This document shows positions 22,611 to 32,719 of a DNA stretch of 64,000 nucleotides, one piece after another. Below the pieces are notes generated by a model. The model saw only the letters and a list, made by a program, of their open reading frames with translations, was not told the DNA's origin and did not search any database. The position numbers and the translations under genes were made by a program. The stretch covers positions 32,361,609 through 32,425,608 of the forward strand of contig CM070620.1 of assembly GCA_036346255.1 (NCBI GenBank). The letters run 5' to 3'. Origin of the DNA: Ampelocalamus luodianensis (lineage: Eukaryota; Streptophyta; Magnoliopsida; Poales; Poaceae). Position 1 is the stretch's first letter; the number at the start of each line of letters is the position of its first letter.

Positions 22611-23287
22611 GAGGGCTCTCTCTTGTGGTTACTTCTCGGATCCAAGAGAAATGCCACGACTTCGTTTGGATGTGTTTGAGCGAAATGTGTTTTGGATCCG
22701 AAATGGGACTTCTTTTGTTCGAATTACGTCTCCGAAGCTGCGTGCTGCGTTGCTGGTTTAGGGTAGACGCGTTTAGCGATTGATCAGAAGTAGAGTCGCG
22801 TGCTAAGAATTAGGTGAATTGGGTGCTGGTTGGTCTCTATACCGAATAAAAATCACAAATTCGGAGGTTTGGAGCTGTTGGTTTTGTGCAGGAACGAGGA
22901 CTATTCTAGTGTTACACAATATAGTAGTAGTGGTCGATATGTTAAGGTTGAAGTGGTTTTTGTTTTGCTGGTGAATATTTGTCTCTGTGGCGAGTCCACG
23001 GCTGGGAGCATTATACTTGTGCTCTACCTATCAAGCTGCTTACTGAATAGATGAATGCGCAGTATTGTAATATGAACATATCTTTTTATACCTTTCATTT
23101 GAGGGATGCCGAGCTGATTAACTGTTCACAGCAAAGGAAATCAGAGCTCATGTACTATTCCTTTTCGTGTATGCTGTGGCAACTACTGATTCTTGAATGC
23201 AACTTTACTAGTATCTTGGTAGATCATAAAAAGTATTCGGTGTGTTTGTAATTAATCATTCATTGTAATCTTGGTGTTACTTTTCAG

Positions 23288-23492
23288 GGCAATTTACATG
23301 TCGCCACTTGCCAGTGTATATGCTGGAAGCAATTGCATTGAACTGAAAGGACCTGAAATCATGGAAGAGATGATTGTTCTGCGACGTTTAATCGACATGT
23401 GCTTTCTTTTCTCTAAAAAACCATTTCCCGTGTTCCTGGATTTGGCTGGATTTTCCCAAGAGGATGTTCTCATTGAGGAACCTAAGGCGGCG
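23288..23492 (+). pseudogene. Captured lipase exon 2 (Lipase3_N), splice sites retained
   Basis: The exon is bordered by TTTTCAG (ending 23287) and GTGAGT (23493). It encodes a Lipase3_N segment, readable as ASVYAGSNCIELKGPEI, then a Leu-rich helix, FSKKPFPVFLDLAGFSQEDV and LIEEPKAA. A 7-bp insertion soon after the exon start (near 23305) breaks the frame relative to GNLHVA at the acceptor. The family continues from this exon straight into the sequence found at 23629. Confidence 0.8.
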
Positions 23493-23628
23493 GTGAGTAA
23501 GTATTGGTAGCAATTTATGTTTTCTCTTCATTTATTAAGGTATGGTTAGTTTCTAGTGGTTATAGAAATATAACATTATAACTGCCTGGTATTTTTCTCA
23601 ATTCCTATATTGCATTGTACTCTTACAG

Positions 23629-23835
23629 ATTTTGAAGCCTGCCCATACAATTATGCATGATGAGTGCACCAAATCCTTTCTTGTTTTGATTTGAGGGACT
23701 CATAGCATGAAAGACACACTGACTGCTGCTACTGGTGCTGCAGTACCATTTCACCACTCACTATTATATGAAGGTGGTGTCAGCAAATTAGTGTTAGGAT
23801 ATGCGCACTGTGGGATGGTTGTGGCATCCACCTAT
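23629..23835 (+). pseudogene. Captured lipase exon 3 (start of the lipase class 3 domain)
   Basis: After a TCTTACAG acceptor the exon reads ILKPAHTIMHDECTKSFLVLI, then a stop (TGA at 23692-23694, where the family has Arg, so a CGA-to-TGA change), then GTHSMKDTLTAATGAAVPFHH and LVLGYAHCGMV. This is the beginning of the class 3 lipase domain. The GHSLGGG nucleophile elbow and the remaining catalytic residues are not in the window. Similarity ends near 23835, which is probably the capture junction. This stretch lacks any active-site serine. Confidence 0.85.
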
Positions 23836-23872
23836 GAGTTCCTTATATTTGGCCATTTCCATTCCTCTACAG

Positions 23873-24003
23873 ACTCCAAGATGTGGCTGGATATGGAGTG
23901 GCCTTGGCAGTAAGGGTCTAAGGGATATCTATGCAGCTGCCTTCGGAACACGGAATTTTGATTCTGATCTAGTGGATTTGATGGTAAAGAATGGGCGCCA
24001 GGG
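23873..24003 (+). pseudogene. Second captured exon, unidentified
   Basis: After a pyrimidine-rich CTCTACAG the sequence reads, in two adjoining frames, VAGYGVALAV and then RDIYAAAFGTRNFDSDLVDLM followed by VKNGRQG, and ends in G|GTATGC, a plausible donor. The composition and splice-like borders suggest a real coding exon from another gene. I do not recognise the family. Confidence 0.45.
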
Positions 24004-24589
24004 TATGCTTCTTAACCTGCTATTGCTCCTGCAATGTTATTGGTTATAGTTTTATGAACCGTGGGAACGGAATGCTTGGCCAATGGTACATTTAGGATCT
24101 AGTCCATCTAGTTGAATTATTTACGATCAGTCACATAATGTATGTAACAACCCAAATTTCAAATTTTAGTTGAAAATAAAGTTTAATTATTTTTGTGGAT
24201 TTTTTTGAAATTTTTAAAAGCTTTTACTTGACCAATTTGAAGCTAAACAAATTTATTTGAAAAATATATTACCAAATAATAGTTGGAAATATTTTATTTA
24301 AGTCCTAAATGCTCTAGAGAATTTCTGTGAATTTTCTCAAAATTTTTGGACTTAATCTGCTATTTTCTAGAGCCTAATTGAATTATCAGAATTAAAGTAA
24401 TTATAAAATCAAAAGAAATTCCAAAACAGCCAATGGGCCGAAACCTACTCGCCCCAATCCATTTCCCGCGCACGCACAGCCCACACAGCCCAATCCCGCG
24501 CCGCGCCTCCTCTCTCACCGACAGCGGGGCTCGCTGTCAGCCTCTCTCTCTTTCTCTCACTCGCGCCGCACTAACACTCATCAGCTGCT

Positions 24590-24760
24590 AGATCAAAATC
24601 TAACGGCCAGAATTCAATGGAACGTTCGGGCAACCGAACGCATCCTCTGGTTTTGCACCGTTAGATCTAGATCCAACGGTCAGAATTTGCTGGAACGTTT
24701 GGGCGATCGAACGCACCCCTGGTCTTGCACCGTTAGATCTAGATCCAACGACCCACGTGC
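24590..24760. repeat. 73-bp tandem duplication in sLTR-b
   Basis: The block (CC)GTTAGATCTAGATCCAACGG..CAGAATT..TGGAACGTT.GGGC..CGAACGCA...CTGG occurs twice in full, about 24595-24667 and 24668-24740, followed by a partial third copy. Each copy contains the palindrome-like CCGTTAGATCTAGATCCAACGG-type core. Confidence 0.8.
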
Positions 24761-25158
24761 ACCAGTGACTTTATCACTCACTCACACCATCGCATTCTAT
24801 CGCGACTGTTGGATTAAGATCCAACGGCTGCGCATAGTCCGTACTTACCGATTCACGCTGCATTGTCCACCGTTGGATCAAAATCGGATGGCCCAGCGTC
24901 GTCATCTTCCTTTCCTTCTTCTTCCTCTCCGCTTTCCTTTTTCTTGCCCGAGCCCACCATTACCGCGATTAGGGGACCTTCCATACTTGCACGAATACGG
25001 CCGCATCTCCTGATTTGATGCGCGCATTTAAACCCTAGATCATCTCCACCTCCGACACGGCCTCTCCCTTCCATCTCCGGCCCCAAATCCCCGTAATTCC
25101 GCCGTTGTCGTCGCACGGACCTTCTTGCGATGCACGCCACCTTGGCCACGCCACGCCC

Positions 25159-25166
25159 TATAAATA
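25159..25166 (+). promoter_or_regulatory. TATA box of sLTR-b
   Basis: CCCTATAAATAGGACC, about 1.0 kb from the LTR start, in the position expected of an LTR promoter. Confidence 0.6.
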
Positions 25167-27829
25167 GGACCGCCGGGACCGCCTCGACCTCCACAACTTG
25201 TAGACACCACACACAGCTCGCCCCGTTCTCCGTAGCGCCAAGTTTTCGTAAATCTTCACCGGCGAAAACCTTCGGCCCTTCTCCGTTTCCGGCGCAACCA
25301 TAGACGCTCCGACCACGCCGACCCCATCATCGTCATCGTCTCGTCGTTGCGAAGCTGTTACCGCCAACCACTTCGCCGGAGGACCTCGGGATCATCTTCT
25401 TCACCGACAACCCCGCGCCGCCACTAAACCTCGTCGCCGACGGTCCAAACTCCCCGCTCCAGCGCTATTTTGGTGAGCATCAGTTTCGCCTTCACCTACT
25501 CTCTCTTTTGAGCACACGCACTTACCTCGTCGTGGCGTAGAACGCCGGCGAGGCCACCGCCGGAGCTCCGTCGGTTTTGAGCCTGCGTGGCCTTGCCACC
25601 TCGGCGCCACCTCAATGCCCTGTAGGCGCCACTTCAGCACCCAAAGCCCGCGTGTCACGTCGGGTCAGCGCCCGTATGGCCAATACACCGCACCGGCTCA
25701 CCCTCGGCTCGGTGGAATTAGTCCACCATGAGCTGTGTCTATGACACATGGGGCCCATACGTCAGGGAATTATTTTAATTCCTTTAAATTCCAAAAATCC
25801 CTCGCTGACGTCAGCATGGCGCAGTAAATAGATTTTCCAGTAGAAAAATAATTCGGGAAATTCAATTAAATTTCAGATTTAGGTTTAAACTTCAAAAATT
25901 CATATCTTTTGCATATGAACTCCAAATTGGGTGGTTCAAGTTGCAAAATTTGTATAAAATTATAATCTAGCTAATCAAACCAAAATATTTCAATTTGGAG
26001 TTAATTTGAATTATCCTTTTGAATTTATTTGAATTTGAAGTTAATTTGTCGTATTTTCGCGTATAGACTTCGACGACTCCGGAGAGTTAGATCCTTCTGA
26101 CGAATTAGAGTTTCAAGACTTCAACGAAGGCAAGTTACACCATTGATCATATTGTTCCTAGTATTTTAAAGTATTTAATTTCTATTTTCAAATTATTATT
26201 GCATGCATATGTTTATATAATTGTTTGAATGTCCAGTTTTTATATATAGTTATTCCAATTTTCATTGTATGGCCAATTTGATTATTGAGTATGAATGCCT
26301 TGTCACCCTTGGGCAAAATTTGTCATATGCTTAGCCATGCTTAGATCACATTTATAAATTTTGGGAGGTTCAGCCAAAGCTTTTACAACTTGATTTAAAT
26401 TTGGTTCTGTGGTATTGTTTTACCACGAAAGGTTTGTAAAGAGATTTTTACTCTAAATAAAATAAAATGGGTTTGGATTTGGGCGAGATGGATGGATGGT
26501 GGATGCAGGTTTATGCACGGCTTAATCTAGTTAGGATTAAGATCCAGAGTTTTAATTGGAAGTCGTCTGAGTCAGTTAAGGATCGGCCTTTGATCCGCTT
26601 TTTGCTACGCCTTACCGTACCACCACATGTCTTGTATAGGCAGGATTTGGTTAAATAATTTATGGCATCTTAGTGTTATTTGTGCTAAGTTGTTTGTGTG
26701 GGGGTCGGTCAGACATTAGTCCCACCTGGCGCAAGAGGGGGCTCTCGGAGGATGGTTAGTCCAATGGTAGCGAAACCTTAGCGGGTATAAATACATTAAG
26801 ACACTGCATTGTAAAGGCCTCATGATAATTTCTTAGTCACACGCCTTCGGAAGCGTGCTTTGGCCGACATTAAAAGCATATTATCTCGTTGGGTAAAGCT
26901 GTACATACTTTGTAGAGTAGAAACTATTCGAATAGGCACATCCGCGGTCATGGACATGCTAGCAAGGCCACTCTAAGTTAGACTTTGTTTTTGGTTTATA
27001 AAATGATTTTATCAGATGTTTTTAGGATGGTTAATCCTATGGTAAAATTGGGCGGTTATCCTTCACCATTCAATTATTGGAGGTTATCCATTATATAACT
27101 GTCATTTTAAACACTGGTTTTAGTTATAGTATAAAAACTGGCCTTGAAAATTAATATGAATATTTAACCTGAAAATGCTGTTTATGCAAAATGAACCCTG
27201 CCATTATCCCTTGTTTACCATATGCATACATTACCTTTCAATATTGGGTGTAACTTGCAAGCACGGAAGTTGTGCTTACTCTTGCCGAATAATAGTTATT
27301 CAGGAGAAGACCTCTATCAGAATGGTGAGGATCTTGACAACTAGGCTACGCCCCCAGACGATTGCCTGTGGCAAGTCTGTGGTCTACTATTATGTTGCTT
27401 TCCGCTGTGTTATTTATTTATTTATTTGGCCTCAGGCCCCTTTTGTAATAAACTCTGAGTTATTATTAATAAAGTACGTGATATGATTGTGCTATCACTT
27501 TTGTTTAACTGTGTACACTAGAGATCCTGGATTAGTGTATGAACACAGAGAATTCGGGATCCTTCGTTCTGGGTTCGACAATGTACAACACATTTTTTCT
27601 AAGAGCAGAACTTTACTTGATTGTATGTCTGTTCTTTATTAGTTCTGTCTGTACATAGATTTTTTGAGAATGATATGTTGTTAATGTAAGTTGTGTATAT
27701 GTGGCTTCAGCATAATTTCATTATTCCGAAGTTCCTGATAGAATGTCTGTTCTAGTAAATTGAATTAATCAGAGTATGATAATTTTCTTAGTATTAATAA
27801 CCTGGCTATCATATGAACTTGCTATATAG

Positions 27830-28122
27830 GATGCTCTTATAAGAAGATAGAACTCCATGAGATGTTCTCACATGATCTATTTTTCAAGGCATGGAATAAT
27901 TCCCCGATCCCACCTTCATTCAGTGAGAGAAGAACTTCTGCAATTTTTGCTTGAGGAGTCTAAGATGCTCAGTTTTGAAGTATTTAAGGGTTTCCGTTCT
28001 TCTTGTGGAAAATGCCCAAATATATGCTATCTACTATGGATGGATACGAAAGTAACTTTGGAAGTTGTCAAATGTGCTTGTTCACAGGAGAGTTTGAGAC
28101 CTAGAAATGTGCTTTTTCACAA
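27830..28122 (+). pseudogene. Captured exon, unidentified (vacuolar-sorting-like at best)
   Basis: After an acceptor-like CTATATAG the DNA reads SYKKIELHEMFSHDLFFKAWN, shifts frame, then EELLQFLLEESKMLSFEVF, SSCGKCPNICYLLWMDTK and TLEVVKCAC, and ends at a donor-like AAG|GTTAGT (28123). This is clearly protein-like and conserved in style. The helical YLLWMD..TLEVVKCA pattern reminded me of VPS8-type vacuolar sorting proteins, but I cannot confirm it. One frameshift (about 27915) separates the two halves. Confidence 0.45.
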
Positions 28123-28529
28123 GGTTAGTTTACTTCTCTACTATTTGGAATTCATGAACATGGTCGAGCATCAAAATAATATAATACATTACTCCTTTTA
28201 GTTTTGTTACTTTAATATTGTGATTTTGTTTCTTCTTAATGGTGCATTAATGGACTCCAATTTTTCATTGTAGGTTGATAAGATAAATGGATGATATGTT
28301 GAATGAAGGTGGAGAATGGTGACATAGGCAGATGATTTTCATTATGTTTAGATTTCATTATGTTAGGAAATGATGTTCAAGCAAAATATTTATATCATGT
28401 CTTATGTGGATGGTTCTTTTTAATCCCAATAGTCCCAATACAACAATTTCTTTTTAATATATGAGTATTCTTTTTTACCATGCTACGATTGATAATGATT
28501 TTTTTCTTTGATTTCTACACACTTATAAT

Positions 28530-28880
28530 CATTGCGGCAACCTAATTATATATGTTGCCAAAATACCAAAAGTCATATGTATGGTAAATACCAACGCTTC
28601 TATGCGTTGTGACAATATAATTATATGCATTGTCAAAATAGTAAAAGTCATCCATACATAGTAAGTACCAACGCATACAAGTGTAGTTACAATCTGACTA
28701 TATCTGTTGCTACTTCGCAACGCCTATTTATATCTATTACCAACGTTTGTTTATCTGTTGTAATAGACTCTCGCAATGGCCTCAATGGCAACGCATAGTA
28801 AATACGTTAGTATAGACCATAACAACATTTATTTAGACTTCCAGCAACGCATATATGTATTGCTAAAGGGGTGTTCATGT
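28530..28880. repeat. Right subterminal repeats of CACTA-2
   Basis: Repeated words such as ACCAACGCATAC, TATGCGTTG, CATTGTCAAAATA and CAACGCATATATG in both orientations, echoing the left end. Confidence 0.8.
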
Positions 28881-29282
28881 TGTAGTGTAGCCTTCTCCTT
28901 TGATTAAAGTCTGCATGTAGTAATATCTAGGTTTGTTACTCGTACGTCTTGCGAGTACATTTTTGTACTCATTTGCTTTGCTTAATTGTTGCAGAGGAGG
29001 TTGATCCCTAGGGGATCTATTTTTGTGAGTTTTGCTGTGGTGGGTGCGACTAGCTTGGCGGCCCTGTCGGATTGCCTTGTGGGTGTGTGGCAAACCGGTT
29101 GGCTTTTGTTTATAGCCATCTTGTGGCATTTTGCTTCCGCTGTTGATTATCTCTTTCAGTTTGTTCTTGGCCGGTTGGCTTCTCTTTTGTAATAACTTTT
29201 ATATATGCCTTTTGCTTGTAAAGCTTTAGTTCTATTGTATGGAACTTGGATGGAATTGATGCAATGTTTTGTAAAAGTGATG

Positions 29283-30106
29283 AACCCGAAGGTCCGATTG
29301 TTGGCCCGATCTTTCGATGAGAACGATAAGTTCGGTAGGCGTCGCTCAACTCTCACCATGTTGACTACGAACACGCAAGGCTCGAAACCACGTAATCGCT
29401 GAACTACTCGATAAGTCGTTATCGACCGTGCACGAATACCGGATGACCTGACCATGAAGGTCGATTCCTGCATACACCGAAGAAGCACGCAAGAACAAGA
29501 TAAATAAGCAATTTGAAATTGCGAATGTGAATGAAATACTTGATAAATTGGGATTCCGAAGCGGTATTATGGTTGGTCTAGTCGACACAAGCCAATACAC
29601 GAAGTTGCATGGAAGCTAACTTTTAACTAAACAAAATCCAAGGAAAACTAAATGGGTGCAGCCTCCTTATATAGGGGAGGGGAGCCGTAAATGTCTAAGA
29701 GCTAGCAATGCGATACTATTTATGAGTTTACTGTTTATGTGAACAGTAACCATGAATAGTGCATTCGGCCCGGGTGGAGGCGGCCCAGGATGTGGCCGGC
29801 CCAAATAGGCCAAGGAGGTGGCCGGTCCAGATAACCTAGAGTGGTGGCTGCCCTTTAGGCCAAATAATTAATACAAATACAAGGCCCTCGACCCAATGTG
29901 AGGTGTCGCAGCACCAGGTATAAGTGAAGTAAATTCGTCGGCACGTTGGAGTAGCGCTTGACGCAGTCGAATCGATGGCAGTCGAATCGCCCGGTTGGAG
30001 GTGGAGTAGTGGTCGTATCCGAAGGGTTGATGTCCTCATAAAAAAGGGTGTGTATACTGCAATTCTGGGAAGTATACATTTTCCCGAGGCACGATATATT
30101 TTGTTT
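29283..30106. mobile_element. 0.82-kb insertion of unknown class within sLTR-a
   Basis: GTGATG occurs on both sides (29277-29282 and 30107-30112), consistent with a target duplication. The interior is unlike the LTR around it and includes CCTTATATAGGGGA (29671). I see neither TG...CA ends nor terminal inverted repeats, so class and orientation are open. Confidence 0.4.
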
Positions 30107-30795
30107 GTGATGCTCGGGTCAATGGGAGACTAAGCATTACAAGCTAAATACCCGGGGTCTCACAGCACGCCTTCGGAAGCATGTCATGGCCGACAGTTAA
30201 AGTTGATTATCTCTTGTGGGTAAAGTTGTACAACCTCTGCAGAGTGTAAAAGTATTCAAATAGCTATGTTCACAGCCATGGACATGTTGAACAAAGCAGG
30301 TTATCCTACTATAAAACTTGAGAATTTAGAAAATAAATTTTAGTTATAGAACAACTGTTTTGGAACTTACTACAAATATTTACAAGAAAACATTGCTTTA
30401 TACAAATTGAACCCTATAAGTCTTCCTTTGATAAATCCTTGCATGCGTTATAATATGTTATTTGGGTGTAACTTACGGAGTACGTTTCGTACGCACCTTG
30501 CTTAATAAATTGTTGATCAGAGGAGGAGTACTACGTGGATGGTGAGGATTTGGACAGCTAGGCTGCGCCCAAATGATTGCCTATGTCATATCATGTGGCC
30601 TACTACTACTCTATGCTTCCACTATACTTTTCTTTTGGCTTCGAGCCCTTTTGTAATAAAACTCTGATTATATGAATAAAATACATGATATAGACATGTT
30701 ACCATTTTTGTTGAACTGTGTACACTAACTGTTCTTGGACTAGTGTAGTAAACATAGAGAATTTAGTATCCTTCTACTCCCGGGTTCAACAAAGA

Positions 30796-30808
30796 TGGTA
30801 TCATAGCC
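30796..30808 (+). promoter_or_regulatory. Primer-binding site of Gypsy-1 (tRNA-iMet)
   Basis: TGGTATCATAGCC, five bases after the LTR end, differs at one base from the initiator-methionine tRNA complement TGGTATCAGAGCC used by this lineage. It fixes the 3' border of the 5' LTR. Confidence 0.85.
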
Positions 30809-31719
30809 ATATCGACTGTAGATCACAATCATAGCCAAAATGGGCAAACCCTAAGGATTTATTTTTAAAAACTAAAATATTTTATTTGTCTTGCTGGTGT
30901 CCTTACTTGTCTTTTCCACCATAAAAATGATTTCTAACTCGTGTCTATTGGTGATATGTTCTAGAGGCAATCATAGAGATGATTATATCACGTCTATGTT
31001 TATGAGTTATTGAATAAATGTTATTCTGTTCCTTGAATGAATCATCAGTTATATAGATCAACGAGTATGTGACTTGTTGGTGAAACTCTTTAACTTATAT
31101 GATGTCGTTCTAAAAGTATCCCTAGTCGAATGTCACTGGTCGAACACTAGTGACTCTACGACCAGCACATGTATTGATTGATGACCATGTTTCACCGGTT
31201 ATAGATATGGGAATATCGAATCAATCATGTGAACGCATGTTAGAGAACATGGGGTTGGATAGACCCACCTTGAGATACTATTGAGATTGTTATGATTCTA
31301 TGTGTCATTAGTTGGTCTCAAGCAATGATGATGTATAATCCTTAGACCTGAGATCAGCATGGTTCCCTACATGTGTAATAGCACTCTTAGAGGTTGCCAA
31401 ACGCTACTCCTAACTGGGTAGTTATAAAGTTAGCTTTCGGGTATGCTATAAAACATGTGGAGGGATGTGACTGGTCAGATATAAGATTTGCCCCTCCTAA
31501 CATAATGGGAGAGATATCTCTGGGCCCCTCGAAGTGGTCGGATAAACAAAGTGCATGGCCATGCCACTCGTGGTCGAAGAGTTCGACCACACATGGTTAT
31601 CCGATACTCGATCGAGAAAGTATTGAACAGTCCATGGATGACACAACATCTGACCTGGAGTTCAAACCAGATATCGTGAGGCAAAGGGAGAATACACGAG
31701 TAGGTCGCTTAGTTCGATA

Positions 31720-31975
31720 AGTTACAGACTGGTCGTATGGAGATACGAGCTGGTCGTAGACTAGTTGAGCGTAATCACAGAGTGGTCGAAACCTGGTCAT
31801 AAGAAGTTACGAACTGGTCGAGGCTAAATATGAACTAGTCGTACACAGTTTCAGACTGGTCATACTTAAGTACTAAGTGGTTGTAAGGAGTTACGAACTG
31901 GTCGTACCTAAATACAGACAAGTCGTGATGAGATGCGAGCTGGTCGTAAGTGATGAGGACCTGATCGTAGATCAT
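31720..31975. repeat. About 21-bp degenerate tandem array, around 12 units
   Basis: Units of the form CTGGTCGTANNNAGNTACGAA follow one another from about 31733 to 31970, with 1-7 changes per unit and occasional indels. They sit upstream of the TATA box (32184) of sLTR-c, where LTR enhancers usually lie, so a promoter role is possible. Confidence 0.8.
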
Positions 31976-32183
31976 ATTGCATTAAGGTTCGTCCGATATA
32001 ATTTGTGTGTATTCGGGAATCGTAATGTCCTGCTAGGGACCGCTACGACTTGTGGTTGGAAAAGGGTTTCTGAGTCACAATCGATTACACATAAACCTAA
32101 CGGGTCACACACTTAACGGGTTGGAACAAACCAGTACGGATACGATTCGTAAAACATGTTCGGATAAGATTGATCATAGGCAC

Positions 32184-32190
32184 TATATAA
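32184..32190 (+). promoter_or_regulatory. TATA box of sLTR-c
   Basis: CACTATATAAGGAGA, about 1.24 kb into the LTR and 440 bp before its end. Confidence 0.6.
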
Positions 32191-32719
32191 GGAGATACTT
32201 GAGGCTATTGGGATAGAGGACATGCGAGAGACGTGATTTGCTCTACCGAAACCCTACCCACCATCTTCCCGAGAGAGCCCGCCATGCGACTTGGTGCTAG
32301 CACACCTGCATTCGGTTGTTCCTTCCCTGGACATGTGGATACTGTAGAGGCCCTGCTGCGGTTGCTATTGCGCTTGAGGACGATCCACGATCTTCACAAG
32401 GAACTTCAGAGGTTGCTGGAGGAGACGATCAGTTCGCGAGGGCACTGGACGATCGACTACAACCACTTCATCGATGCGTTCTTCATTGGACCAGGCTGCT
32501 CCAACTCATCTTCTGCTGCACTGCGCGTCCGGTGATAACGATCTGTGATCATCTAGTTGCTTAGCATCCTGGTTTACGTAGTAGAAATTTTTGTATTGTT
32601 GCTATTGTAGCCTACCCGTATCCCTTCAGTGTCTTCTTTCAAAAATTGTAGACGGCCGAAGTACCGACCGCGATCTTCTGCGGAGTATACGCTAGACATT
32701 GGTAGCTTTGCTTTGGAAA

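Larger units (their letters stand above)
24143..27580 (+). mobile_element. Solo LTR (sLTR-b) inside CACTA-2
   Basis: It begins TGTAACAACCC and ends GGGTTCGACA. The flanking five bases are ATGTA on both sides (24138-24142 and 27581-27585), a perfect target duplication. The 3438-bp interior aligns in pieces with the Gypsy-1 LTR (the AAATTATAATCTAGCTAA, GTATAGACTTCGACGACTC and GTACAC..CTAGAGATCCTGGA regions) but has diverged, so it is a relative. There is no internal coding sequence or primer-binding site. Confidence 0.9.
21530..28887 (+). mobile_element. CACTA-2: CACTA element with captured gene fragments (Pack-CACTA-like)
   Basis: The left end CACTACAAGATAAACACCCC and the inverted right end CACTACAACATGAACACCCC match closely, and the 3-bp target duplication is TAG (21527-21529 and 28888-28890). 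Both subterminal regions carry repeated ACGCATA/CGTTGC words. Its terminal repeats differ from CACTA-1, so it is another family. No TNP2-like sequence is visible. Instead it holds exon-like pieces of host genes, all on the plus strand, and a 3.4-kb solo LTR. Without the LTR it is 3.9 kb. It would depend on transposase from elsewhere. Confidence 0.93.
17411..30164 (+). mobile_element. Solo-LTR-like Gypsy remnant (sLTR-a), itself hosting CACTA-2
   Basis: It begins TGTAACATCCCAATTC and ends GGGGTCTCACA, with five-base flanks ACACG (17406-17410) and GCACG (30165-30169), 4 of 5 matching. Excising it restores the Gypsy-1 LTR word CACACGCCTTCGG, also found intact at 26839 in another LTR. Inside are an LTR-type TATA box (18695) and the usual 3' LTR motif (GTACTCATTTGCTTTGC...GCAGAGGAGG, 28968-29000) but no gag, pol or primer site. 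Without CACTA-2 and the 0.82-kb insertion it is about 4.6 kb, long but possible for a solo LTR of this lineage. Confidence 0.7.
14306..30791 (+). repeat. Gypsy-1 5' LTR, interrupted by a hAT MITE and a 12.8-kb nested insertion
   Basis: The LTR begins TGTAACATCCCAAAATTTTA and ends GGGTTCAACA just before the primer-binding site. The first 1.3 kb aligns with the partial 3' LTR at 44175-45311. LTR sequence proper occupies 14306-15796, 16488-17410 and 30170-30791. The last part contains the words TGGCCGACAGTTAAAG, ACAACCTCTGCAGAGTG and GTGTACACTAACTG, shared with the other LTRs of this lineage in the window. Confidence 0.85.
30946..32628 (+). mobile_element. Solo LTR, probably Copia (sLTR-c), in the Gypsy-1 leader
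   Basis: The flanks GTGTC (30941-30945) and GTGTC (32629-32633) form a perfect five-base duplication. The insert runs TATTGGTGATATGTTC... to ...CGTATCCCTTCA; TA instead of TG at the start would be a single G-to-A change. It has a TATA box at 32184 and an internal 21-bp tandem array. Assignment to Copia rests on the general look of the LTR (5' TGATATGTTCTAGAGGCAAT) and is tentative. Confidence 0.75.

Noticed and set aside
22357..23835. A genuine host lipase gene
   Set aside because: Bounded by CACTA-2 ends, frameshifted, with a stop, and truncated before the catalytic serine.
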